A DNA stretch of 5,992 nt from Anaerolineae bacterium (GTDB lineage Bacteria > Chloroflexota > Anaerolineae > J102). Positions 1 through 5,992 of this stretch are shown one piece after another; position 1 is the stretch's first letter, and each line of letters opens with the position of its first letter. The stretch is from NCBI GenBank assembly GCA_015493675.1, contig WGCR01000319.1, positions 1-5,992 on the forward strand, in the 5' to 3' direction. A program made the position numbers and the translations under genes. Under the pieces are notes generated by a model. That model saw only the letters and a program-made list of their open reading frames with translations, ran no database searches and had not been told where the DNA came from.

Positions 1-28
1 AACTTATTATCCCCCCAACAAAACAATC

Positions 29-3000
29 ATGACCGATTTACGCCACGACAGCCCCCCAACCTCCTCGTTTCTCGACAGTCCGGCCATCATCTATCTCCGA
101 TTGAATTGGGAGAAAATCGCCTGGATACTGTTGATTCTGCTTGCTTTCGTGCTGCGCGTTTACGATGTAGGCGCTCGCGCCATAAGCCATGATGAGAGTC
201 TGCACACCACTTACAGTTACAATCTGTACAATGGCGCAGGCTTCCGGCATGACCCTTTGATGCACGGGCCGCTGTTGTTTCATCTGACCGCGCTGAGCTA
301 TTTCATCTTTGGGCCCAGCGATTTTTCGGCCCGGTTCCCCGTGGTGTTGCTGGGCGTGGGCGTGGTGGCCATGCTGTGGTGGGCCCGGCCCTGGCTGGGT
401 AAACTGGGGGCATTTCTGGCCGCAGCCATGCTCACCCTCTCCCCCACCATGCTGTTCCACAGCCGCTACATCCGCCATGACATGTATGCGATTTTCTTCG
501 CTCTGGCGGTGATTATCCTCATCTACCAATACATCCAAAAGGGTGACAAGCGGCTGCTGGTGGGAATGGCGGCGATGTTGGGGCTTTTGTACACCACCAA
601 AGAGGTGGCGTTCATTTATGTCATCATCCTCATCAGTTTTCTGATATTGACATTGCTCTGGCGGCTGCTAACAGAAACCTGGGAAGAAAAAAGCTATCGA
701 TGGCCATTCCTGGGGCTGCTGGCAATCGGAGGCTTGTTCCTGGCCTATCCCATGTATGAATCCATTCATGCGCCTGTGGGACAGGTGGTCAAAAGTCATA
801 GCATGGGCTTTGCGGTCTGGTATATGGCGCTCCTGAGCATTCTGCTGCTGGCGGCGGCCTTTTGGCTGTTGTTCAAGGGCTTTGGCAAAGAAAAGCTGGA
901 AGGATGGCGGGAACTGGATGTAACGATCTGGGTGATCACCCTGTCGGGCCCGTTGTTCGCCGCCTTTTTCATCAAGATGTTCGGCGGCAACCCTTCCAGC
1001 ATCAATTTCAATAACCTGCTGGCGCACGATACCCTCATCGCCGTAGTGGTGTTTATAGTCATGTGGTTGCTTTTTACTGCAGCAGGGATGCTCTGGGCCT
1101 ACGCCCGAGATGATCTTTACTCATATCTGGGGGGATTGGGGCTGTATTACGGCCTGATGCTGCTCTTTTTCACCACCTTCTTCACCAATGGCAGCGGCGT
1201 GGCCACGGGCCTGGTGGGCGCACTGGGCTATTGGCTCAGCCAGCAAGAGGTGGCCCGCGGGGGGCAGCCCTGGTTCTATTACTTCATGCTGGTTCCCCTC
1301 TATGAGTTTCTGCCCATGCTGCTCAGCGCCATCGCCAGTATCGGCATCGTGGTGCGAATGCTCCGGCGGCGCGCCATCGACGCAGCCCCCACCGATGACG
1401 CCTCGGGCCCGCAATCTGTACGCGACCAGTGGTTGTTGTATCTGGTGTGGTGGACGGCGCTCACCTGGGGCGCTTACACCTGGGCGGGCGAGAAGATGCC
1501 CTGGCTGACCACGCATTTTGCTGTGCCCATGGCGCTGCTGGGCGGCTGGTGGATCGCATGGAAATTGAAGACGGTCGATTGGCGGAGCGCCTGGGAAAAA
1601 GGCGGTCTGTTGATATTTCTGGGCGCGCCCCTCTGGCTAATCGTTTTTTACGAGATCGTCAAGCAAAAGCCATTCCAGGGAAAATCGCTGGAGGCGCTGA
1701 GTCAAACCATGTCGGTTTTGGTGGGACTCATTGTGCTGGCGGTTTTTGCCTATTTTCTGTACCGCCAGATCAAAAAACTGGGATGGGATCAAAGCACCCG
1801 TCTTGTGTTGTTGAGTTTTCTGGGGCTCCTGACACTCTTTTCCATCCGCACATCATTCATTCTAAATTATGTGAATTACGATTACCCCACTGAACCCATC
1901 GTGTATGCGCACGGTGCGCCCGATATCAAGATCGTGGTCAACGATTTGAAGGAAATCTCGCGCCGCACTGTGGGCGAAAACGCGCTGACTTTCGTCTATG
2001 ATGATCAGACTACATGGCCTTTCGAGTGGTATTTCCGCGATTTCCCCAACAAGAAGTTCGTGGGGGCCAACATCACCCGGGAGGGACTGAAGGATGTTCC
2101 CGTCATTCTGGTGGGCATCGAAAATGAGGGCAAGGCCAAGCCGTTTTTGGGCAACAATTACTATCGCACCGAATATCGGCAGATATGGTGGCCCAAGGAG
2201 ACTTACAAGCAACTGGTGGATGGCGTGGGCCAGCCCGATGGCACGGTGCTGAAGGGACTGCCGCTGCTGTGGTCGTGGATCAAAAATCCCGAAAGCCGCA
2301 AGGTGTTCTGGGACATCGTGCTGTATCGCAAGTATCAGCAGCCCATTGCCGAGTGGAGTCCGGCGGATCATTTCGTGATGTTCGTGCGCAAGGACATCGC
2401 CTCGCAGGTGTGGGATTTGACCGCGCTGCCCGCGCTGACGGAGGCCGAGGCTGCGGGCGATGATTTCGCGGACAAGTATGTGGACGCACAGGCCGTGCAG
2501 ATCATCGGCGGTCCGGGCCAGCTTGCTCAGCCCCGCAACATGGCGGTGGCCCCGGATGGGCGCATCTATGTGGCGGACACCAGCAATCACCGCATTGTCG
2601 TGTTCGACGCAAATGGAACGATGCAGACTTCATGGGGCGATTTTGGCGCAGAGCCGGGCCAGTTCAACGAGCCCTGGGATGTGGCCATCGGCCCGGATGG
2701 CAATGTGTACGTGGCCGACACCTGGAATCACCGCATCCAGAAGTTCTCGCCCGATGGCGATTTCATTACTTCCTGGGGCGCGTTCGTCTCCACCGATGGC
2801 CAGTTGGGCCAGATGGGCGTGTTCTGGGGCCCGCGCGCCATCGCTTTCACCCAGGATGGCAATCTGCTGGTGACGGATACGGGCAACAAGCGGGTGCAGG
2901 TGTTCACGCCCGACGGCCAGCCTGTGACCCAATTCGGCGGCGCGGGCGTGGATGACGGTTATTTCGATGAACCGGTGGGCATCGCCGTGGATTCCGACGG

Positions 3001-3343
3001 CAATATCTACGTGGCCGACACCTGGAATCAGCGCATTCAGAAGTTCTCGCCCGATTATCAGTTCATCAAAGCCTGGCCCGTGCCCGGCTGGGACTCGCAA
3101 GATATCGTGATGAAACCTTATCTGGCGGTGGATCAGAACAATCTGGTCTATGCCGCGGATCCCACAGGCTGGCGCGTGCTGGTGTGGGATAGCGAGGGCA
3201 AGGCCAGGGCCGCGTTTGGCGAGTTCGGCGCGGGACCGGGCGAGTTCGGTTACCTCAACGGCGTGGCCGTCTCCCCCGACAATTTCGTGTGGGTGGCGGA
3301 TGCGGACAATAACCGCGTGATGAAGTTCGAGCCGATTCAATAG
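29..3343 (+). CDS. Agl23-like GT-C membrane glycosyltransferase family protein with C-terminal NHL beta-propeller
   Basis: The 1104-residue protein has three parts. Residues about 29-612 hold many hydrophobic segments (roughly 14-17 membrane helices). Its first outside loop carries HDESLH (54-59; D55/E56), followed by HDPLMHGP (74-81) and SRYIRHDMY (145-153). This pattern fits the TIGR03663 family (flippase activity-associated Agl23, related to GT39/PMT-type GT-C enzymes that use lipid-linked sugars). Residues about 613-815 form a soluble segment with DDQTTWPFEWYFRDF (658-672), also typical of that family. Residues about 823-1100 contain six NHL repeats, enough for a closed six-bladed propeller, probably outside the membrane. 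Family members without the propeller are much shorter, so this is a fusion. The ATG at 29 fits the frame, but no good Shine-Dalgarno is visible in the 28 bases before it. The next gene follows at once. Family and envelope role are well supported; the donor and acceptor sugars are unknown. Confidence 0.85.
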   Translation: MTDLRHDSPPTSSFLDSPAIIYLRLNWEKIAWILLILLAFVLRVYDVGARAISHDESLHTTYSYNLYNGAGFRHDPLMHGPLLFHLTALSYFIFGPSDFSARFPVVLLGVGVVAMLWWARPWLGKLGAFLAAAMLTLSPTMLFHSRYIRHDMYAIFFALAVIILIYQYIQKGDKRLLVGMAAMLGLLYTTKEVAFIYVIILISFLILTLLWRLLTETWEEKSYRWPFLGLLAIGGLFLAYPMYESIHAPVGQVVKSHSMGFAVWYMALLSILLLAAAFWLLFKGFGKEKLEGWRELDVTIWVITLSGPLFAAFFIKMFGGNPSSINFNNLLAHDTLIAVVVFIVMWLLFTAAGMLWAYARDDLYSYLGGLGLYYGLMLLFFTTFFTNGSGVATGLVGALGYWLSQQEVARGGQPWFYYFMLVPLYEFLPMLLSAIASIGIVVRMLRRRAIDAAPTDDASGPQSVRDQWLLYLVWWTALTWGAYTWAGEKMPWLTTHFAVPMALLGGWWIAWKLKTVDWRSAWEKGGLLIFLGAPLWLIVFYEIVKQKPFQGKSLEALSQTMSVLVGLIVLAVFAYFLYRQIKKLGWDQSTRLVLLSFLGLLTLFSIRTSFILNYVNYDYPTEPIVYAHGAPDIKIVVNDLKEISRRTVGENALTFVYDDQTTWPFEWYFRDFPNKKFVGANITREGLKDVPVILVGIENEGKAKPFLGNNYYRTEYRQIWWPKETYKQLVDGVGQPDGTVLKGLPLLWSWIKNPESRKVFWDIVLYRKYQQPIAEWSPADHFVMFVRKDIASQVWDLTALPALTEAEAAGDDFADKYVDAQAVQIIGGPGQLAQPRNMAVAPDGRIYVADTSNHRIVVFDANGTMQTSWGDFGAEPGQFNEPWDVAIGPDGNVYVADTWNHRIQKFSPDGDFITSWGAFVSTDGQLGQMGVFWGPRAIAFTQDGNLLVTDTGNKRVQVFTPDGQPVTQFGGAGVDDGYFDEPVGIAVDSDGNIYVADTWNQRIQKFSPDYQFIKAWPVPGWDSQDIVMKPYLAVDQNNLVYAADPTGWRVLVWDSEGKARAAFGEFGAGPGEFGYLNGVAVSPDNFVWVADADNNRVMKFEPIQ
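2495..3328 (+). repeat. Six tandem NHL repeats (beta-propeller domain) within the glycosyltransferase gene
   Basis: Each repeat ends in a variant of V-A-D-T-x-N-x-R-I-x-x-F. The six are VADTSNHRIVVF (residues 848-859), VADTWNHRIQKF (895-906), VTDTGNKRVQVF (948-959), VADTWNQRIQKF (995-1006), AADPTGWRVLVW (1042-1053) and VADADNNRVMKF (1089-1100). Most are preceded by a P-D-G-N/R-I/V-Y turn. Six copies spaced 41-53 residues apart match a six-bladed NHL propeller, a fold that usually binds protein, RNA or carbohydrate. The fifth blade is degenerate, having lost the N and the T of the motif. Confidence 0.9.
2701..3055 (+). repeat. Near-identical 55-nt direct repeats in NHL blades 2 and 4
   Basis: Bases 2701-2755 and 3001-3055 are the same apart from four substitutions and lie exactly 300 bp apart. 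Both encode the blade end VADTWN-H/Q-RIQKFSPD. The other blades differ widely at the nucleotide level. This points to a recent duplication of a two-blade unit or to gene conversion between blades. Confidence 0.85.
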
Positions 3344-3347
3344 AGGA
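3342..3347 (+). promoter_or_regulatory. Ribosome binding site of the Y1 transposase gene, touching the upstream stop codon
   Basis: AGAGGA overlaps the last two bases of the TAG stop (3341-3343) of the glycosyltransferase gene and lies 8 bases before the ATG at 3356. This spacing favours 3356 over the in-frame ATG at 3347, which the same motif touches. The arrangement fits translational coupling. Confidence 0.6.
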
Positions 3348-3355
3348 TGCACGCT

Positions 3356-3847
3356 ATGTCGTTCTGGCGCACTTACTACCATTTGGTCTGGGCCACCAGA
3401 CGCCAAGAGCCTCTCATTACGCCCGACCGGGAGAATGAGCTGATGGCTTTGATTATCCGCAAATGCAATGAGCTGGGCGTGCGGGTGTACGCCTTTTCGG
3501 CGATGCCCGATCATGTGCACCTGGTGGCCGCCATACCACCGCGGATGGCGGTTTCGGATGTGGTGAAGCACCTCAAGGGATTCGTCTCTTTTGCCTTCGG
3601 CAAAGGTTTCGCGTGGCAACGGGGCTATGGCGTGATGACCTTCGGCGAGGGCCAGCGCCCCAATGCGGTTGCGTATGTGCAAAATCAGAAACGATTGCAT
3701 GCCAACAACGAAACCAACGCCTGGCTGGAACGCTACGATGAATATGATGAAGGGCCGCCAGATATGGGGCTGGTCGTCGATGATCTGATCACCTCGCTGC
3801 GAGAATCAGGCCCGAGCTACCATGTTCTCGGAGAATCGCCTTTCTAA
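3356..3847 (+). CDS. IS200-like Y1 (HUH) transposase, RAYT-like
   Basis: The 163-residue protein belongs to the Y1_Tnp (IS200/IS605 TnpA-like) family of single-strand DNA transposases. These nick DNA at hairpin-marked sites through a tyrosine-DNA link. Numbered from the ATG at 3356, the HUH motif is H53-V54-H55 in MPDHVHLV. The catalytic tyrosine is Y107 in AYVQNQ, with Q111 four residues later as in TnpA. The N-terminal strand FWRTYYHLVWAT and the GYGVMTFG segment are also typical. An in-frame ATG at 3347 would add three residues, but ribosome binding site spacing supports 3356. The gene is full length with no frameshift. It begins 12 bases after the glycosyltransferase stop, so it is probably in the same transcript. 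No TnpB/IscB partner and no clear IS ends are visible, which favours a resident RAYT-like or domesticated gene over a mobile IS200 copy. The family call is firm; the domestication is inferred. Confidence 0.88.
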   Translation: MSFWRTYYHLVWATRRQEPLITPDRENELMALIIRKCNELGVRVYAFSAMPDHVHLVAAIPPRMAVSDVVKHLKGFVSFAFGKGFAWQRGYGVMTFGEGQRPNAVAYVQNQKRLHANNETNAWLERYDEYDEGPPDMGLVVDDLITSLRESGPSYHVLGESPF

Positions 3848-3893
3848 ACCTACATTTCGCACCTTGAGAACCGAATAAAGAGAGAAAGATGAC

Positions 3894-3954
3894 GAAGATG
3901 CTCCTTTGTGGCAAAGTATAGGGTGACTAAACCCTCATTTGCCGGAGCATCTTC
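3894..3954 (+). repeat. Long multi-segment hairpin over the DDE transposase translation start region
   Basis: Three nested complementary pairs fold this 61-nt stretch. The outer arms GAAGATGCTCC (3894-3904) and GGAGCATCTTC (3944-3954) are perfect over 11 bp. The middle arms GGCAAA (3910-3915) and TTTGCC (3938-3943) pair over 6 bp. The inner arms AGGGT (3920-3924) and ACCCT (3931-3935) pair over 5 bp around the loop GACTAA. A 5-nt bulge (3905-3909) and a small internal loop separate the segments. The right outer arm contains the Shine-Dalgarno GGAG of the downstream transposase. No T-run follows, so it is not a typical intrinsic terminator. Such structures in other insertion sequences block translation from read-through transcripts; that role here is inferred. 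Confidence 0.8.
3944..3947 (+). promoter_or_regulatory. Ribosome binding site of the DDE transposase, inside a hairpin arm
   Basis: GGAG lies 9 bases before the ATG at 3957 and decides that start over the in-frame TTG at 3939, which has no suitable motif. It is the first four bases of the right outer arm of the 3894-3954 hairpin, so it would be paired in any transcript that starts upstream of 3894. Confidence 0.6.
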
Positions 3955-3956
3955 CC

Positions 3957-5873
3957 ATGAATTTTGCCACGAAATCGACCTACATGCGAATTTGGGCCTG
4001 GCTGGTCTGGGCCTTGCTCATTTTGGCGCTGCTGACTGCGCCCCAAATTCTGCTGCAAGAGGGCCATCCCGTCCATGCTGTGGGCGTGGCGCTGCAGACC
4101 GAGGATGCGCAGAGGCTCTATTATCCCTGGCTGCCGCGAAAACGCTGGCGGAAATGGGCGTGGCGGCGCTATCAACAGTTGCGGCGACGCCATCAGCAAG
4201 CGGTGTGCACGGCCCGCAAGGTGCGGTTGCTCTTGTTGGGAGCTCGCTCATTGGCGGCGCTGTTCGCAGTGCTGACGCGACGACAGATAAGCGTGCAGGT
4301 GGGCTCCTTGCCCATCCTGTATGCGCTACTGGAGCGCTTGCAGGTGCGACGCATCATCAACAAGCATGTTCCGAGCCGGGCGCAAGTTGATATCGGCACG
4401 GTGGCGCTGGTGTTGACTCTGAACCGATTGCAGGCGCCGCTGCCCCTTTACCGCATCGCCGATTGGGTGGGACGCACGGTGCTGACGCATCTGCTCGGCA
4501 TCGACCCGGCCAAATTCAATGACGACCGTCTGGCCCGGGCTCTGGACGCCATCGCCCCCCATATCGAGGCCATTTGGAAGGAGGTGTTGGCCGAGGCCAT
4601 GAGACAAGGCGACGTCGAACTCACTGCGGTCTTCTACGATCTCACCGCCTACGTTTTTCACGGGCGCTATCAAGAGAGCGAATTGGTGGACTTCGGCTTC
4701 GCCCACAACACGCCCAGCAATAAGCGCAAGGTCAAATTGGGCTTGAATGTGCTGGCGGGCAGCCTGTTGCCCGGCCCTTTTCAAGTCTGGCCGGGCCGCA
4801 CGGCCGACCAGGCCACCGTGGCTGCCAACCTCAAGCGGTTGAGCGCCTGGCTCCGAGACTTTGTCTCCCCGGGAATTTCTCCCCTGGTGGTGACTGACCG
4901 GGCCATGCTCAATGACAAACTGGCCTTCCTGTACGAGGATGCCGGGTTGGGCTTCCTTTCCGGCCTGTCCAGTTCAAGAAAGGAAGTGAAACGGTTATTG
5001 TATGAAGGCGATGAGGCGCAATTCCGGAAGACGCCGTTGGAGCCGGGGGCAGACCCGCAATACTGGGGACGGCCCTGCACTGTCACCTTTGAGCATCAGG
5101 GGCGGCGCATGGACGCCAAAGGCCTGGTGGTTCTTTCCAACCCCATGCGTCAACAATGGCGAGAGAGCCGGCAAAAGAAAATGGAAGAACTGGAGCAGGA
5201 ATTGCAAGAATTGCAAGCCCGCATTGGCGAGCCTCGGTTGCGCACCCCTCGCATCGTCGCCCGCCGCGCCCAGGCTTGCCTGAACCGCTCGCCCGTGGGC
5301 AAGTTCTATCGTTTCGAGGTTCGGGAGGTGGCGGGACATGTCCTGCTCCATTGGTGGCGAGATGAAGAAGCCCTGGCCCAGACCGAACGTCTGGACGGCC
5401 GCTACTTGCTGGTGACCAACCACTGGGAACTTTCCTATCAGGAGATGTTCCAGCTCTATCGTGACAAGGATGGGGTGGAGAAAACCTTCCTCATCAGCAA
5501 ACAGGTGTTGTGCGTGGCCCCCCTCCATCTGCACAAAGACCAGCGCATTCAGGCCATGATCTTCCTGAACATGATTGCCTTGCTCGCTCATCGTCTGCTG
5601 GCTCACCAATTGCGCAAGCAAGGCGTCACCGCCTCGCTCCAGCGCATCATCCGCCCCCTGGAAGAGACCATCCTCATCGAATCCCATTTCCTCGATGGCA
5701 GCGTCTTACGTCGTCTCGCCCCCCTCTCCGCCGAGGCGGAACGCTTCTGGCGTCTTGACTTTGAGGCTGTGGCTGCGCTGAACAGCGATACGCCTTCATC
5801 CACACCGCCCGTCTGGCTGCTTCCTTCCCGCCCATCGCAGCCCCCGACAGCCGCCTCGCCGCCTCTCCCCTGA
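3957..5873 (+). CDS. DDE transposase, IS1634-like (IS4 superfamily)
   Basis: The 638-residue protein would cut and join element ends using a DDE RNase H-like domain. Visible catalytic candidates are D228 (VFYDLT), D314 (VVTDRAML) and E508 (DGVEKTF). The IS4-type signature reads Y501-x2-K504-x3-E508-x6-K515, with Lys in place of the usual Arg. About 190 residues separate the second D from E, which fits the inserted beta-rich domain of this superfamily, and residues about 405-423 look like a short coiled coil. Residues about 115-215 (VGSLPILYALLERL onward, with NRL, ADW and FNDDRLARALD) match the usual N-terminal region of IS1634-type enzymes. The first 110 residues are unusual: a hydrophobic segment at about 12-33 resembles a membrane helix and is followed by a very basic Trp/Arg-rich stretch (60-92). 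The C-terminus (611-638) is a Pro/Ser-rich tail. The gene is intact. The start at 3957 rests on the GGAG at 3944. Confidence 0.88.
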   Translation: MNFATKSTYMRIWAWLVWALLILALLTAPQILLQEGHPVHAVGVALQTEDAQRLYYPWLPRKRWRKWAWRRYQQLRRRHQQAVCTARKVRLLLLGARSLAALFAVLTRRQISVQVGSLPILYALLERLQVRRIINKHVPSRAQVDIGTVALVLTLNRLQAPLPLYRIADWVGRTVLTHLLGIDPAKFNDDRLARALDAIAPHIEAIWKEVLAEAMRQGDVELTAVFYDLTAYVFHGRYQESELVDFGFAHNTPSNKRKVKLGLNVLAGSLLPGPFQVWPGRTADQATVAANLKRLSAWLRDFVSPGISPLVVTDRAMLNDKLAFLYEDAGLGFLSGLSSSRKEVKRLLYEGDEAQFRKTPLEPGADPQYWGRPCTVTFEHQGRRMDAKGLVVLSNPMRQQWRESRQKKMEELEQELQELQARIGEPRLRTPRIVARRAQACLNRSPVGKFYRFEVREVAGHVLLHWWRDEEALAQTERLDGRYLLVTNHWELSYQEMFQLYRDKDGVEKTFLISKQVLCVAPLHLHKDQRIQAMIFLNMIALLAHRLLAHQLRKQGVTASLQRIIRPLEETILIESHFLDGSVLRRLAPLSAEAERFWRLDFEAVAALNSDTPSSTPPVWLLPSRPSQPPTAASPPLP

Positions 5874-5897
5874 CCTGATTGCCATTATCGTTCCTTA

Positions 5898-5926
5898 TTC
5901 CTGCGCGCCTTGTGAACGAGCAGGAA
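5898..5926. repeat. Inverted repeat after the DDE transposase gene
   Basis: TTCCTGC (5898-5904) and GCAGGAA (5920-5926) form a perfect 7-bp stem with a 15-nt loop, starting 24 bases after the transposase stop. A competing pairing also exists, CGTTCC (5889-5894) with GGAACG (5923-5928). No T-run follows, so terminator function is not supported. Confidence 0.55.
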
Positions 5927-5933
5927 CGTAGAA

Positions 5934-5974
5934 ACGCGTCCGAAAACCTTCAAATTCCCCTCTTTTGGACGCGT
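5934..5974. repeat. Inverted repeat near the right edge
   Basis: ACGCGTCC (5934-5941) and GGACGCGT (5967-5974) pair perfectly over 8 bp. The stem continues with AAAA (5943-5946) against TTTT (5963-5966) after a one-base bulge, leaving a 16-nt loop. It could be part of the right end of the insertion sequence, or a weak terminator read on the minus strand, where a short TTT follows. Neither role is shown. No gene is visible in 5874-5992. Confidence 0.6.
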
Positions 5975-5992
5975 CACCCCGCTCTCCAGCAC

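Larger units (their letters stand above)
3894..5974 (+). mobile_element. Probable IS1634-like (IS4 superfamily) insertion sequence, ends unresolved
   Basis: A full-length DDE transposase gene is flanked by a structured left region (hairpin at 3894-3954) and a structured right region (inverted repeats at 5898-5926 and 5934-5974). The coordinates given are the outer limits of these structures, not proven termini. I could not find matching terminal inverted repeats between the two sides, nor a convincing target duplication. The true right end may lie beyond the window. Confidence 0.4.

Noticed and set aside
1862..2590. Minus-strand open frame of 242 codons inside the glycosyltransferase gene
   Set aside because: It is wholly antisense to a clear coding region, has no recognisable motif and has shadow-like composition.
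2630..3700. A long open frame on the minus strand (356 codons) antisense to the NHL repeats and the Y1 transposase gene
   Set aside because: It spans the junction of two well-supported plus-strand genes, its translation is rich in His/Arg/Ile typical of an antisense shadow, and it matches no family I recognise. The repeated codon pattern of the NHL blades explains its length.
3864..3922. Possible sigma70-type promoters before the DDE transposase (TTGAGA at 3864 with AAAGAT at 3885; TATAGG at 3917)
   Set aside because: The -10 candidates are poor, the first spacing is 15 bases, and TATAGG lacks a -35 at a suitable distance. The evidence is too weak to annotate.
3908..4390. Plus-strand open frame of 160 codons overlapping the start of the DDE transposase in another frame
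   Set aside because: Its GTG start lies within the hairpin, it has low-complexity Ala/Gly-rich composition, and the overlapping frame carries the conserved transposase sequence. No slippery site suggesting programmed frameshifting was seen.
3862..5917. Possible target duplication: CCTTGAGAAC (3862-3871) and CCTTGTGAAC (5908-5917)
   Set aside because: The copies differ at one base, and neither abuts a recognisable terminal inverted repeat. Such a match can arise by chance.
5934..5974. Intrinsic terminator for the DDE transposase gene
   Set aside because: The stem is not followed by a T-run on the plus strand; the next bases are CACCCC.

Overview
The window (5,992 bp, moderately GC-rich) carries three genes, all on the plus strand. 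They are a large membrane glycosyltransferase-like protein with a C-terminal NHL beta-propeller (29-3343), a small Y1/HUH (IS200-like, RAYT-like) transposase immediately downstream (3356-3847), and a DDE transposase resembling the IS1634 branch of the IS4 superfamily (3957-5873). The combination of an Agl23-type GT-C protein (TIGR03663 family) fused to NHL repeats, a solo IS200-like gene and an IS1634-like element suggests a Chloroflexota genome (Anaerolineae or a relative). This placement comes from family recollection, not from a phylogenetic marker, and is tentative.

Layout. Positions 1-28 are the end of an upstream leader or intergenic stretch. The first gene fills more than half of the window. 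It has an N-terminal GT-C part with many membrane helices and DE/HD motifs, a soluble linker domain, and six NHL repeats. The Y1 transposase gene follows with essentially no gap: the stop codon of the first gene abuts the ribosome binding site of the second, so the two are probably co-transcribed and translationally coupled. A 109-bp spacer (3848-3956) then holds a long multi-segment hairpin (3894-3954) that runs into, and would bury, the Shine-Dalgarno sequence of the DDE transposase. The last 119 bp hold no gene but contain two inverted repeats.

How the parts relate. The first gene is probably a cell-envelope glycosylation or lipid-linked sugar transfer protein. The Y1 protein retains all visible catalytic residues, but no clear IS200/IS605 element ends are visible around it, so it looks like a resident, RAYT-like gene. 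The DDE transposase appears intact, with a D-D-E triad and a YREK-like signature, and probably belongs to an insertion sequence whose ends cannot be fixed from this window. Nothing here is convincingly a new defence or metabolic system. The most interesting points are the RNA hairpin over the transposase start site, the hydrophobic N-terminal extension of the DDE transposase, and the coupling of a HUH transposase gene to a glycosyltransferase gene.
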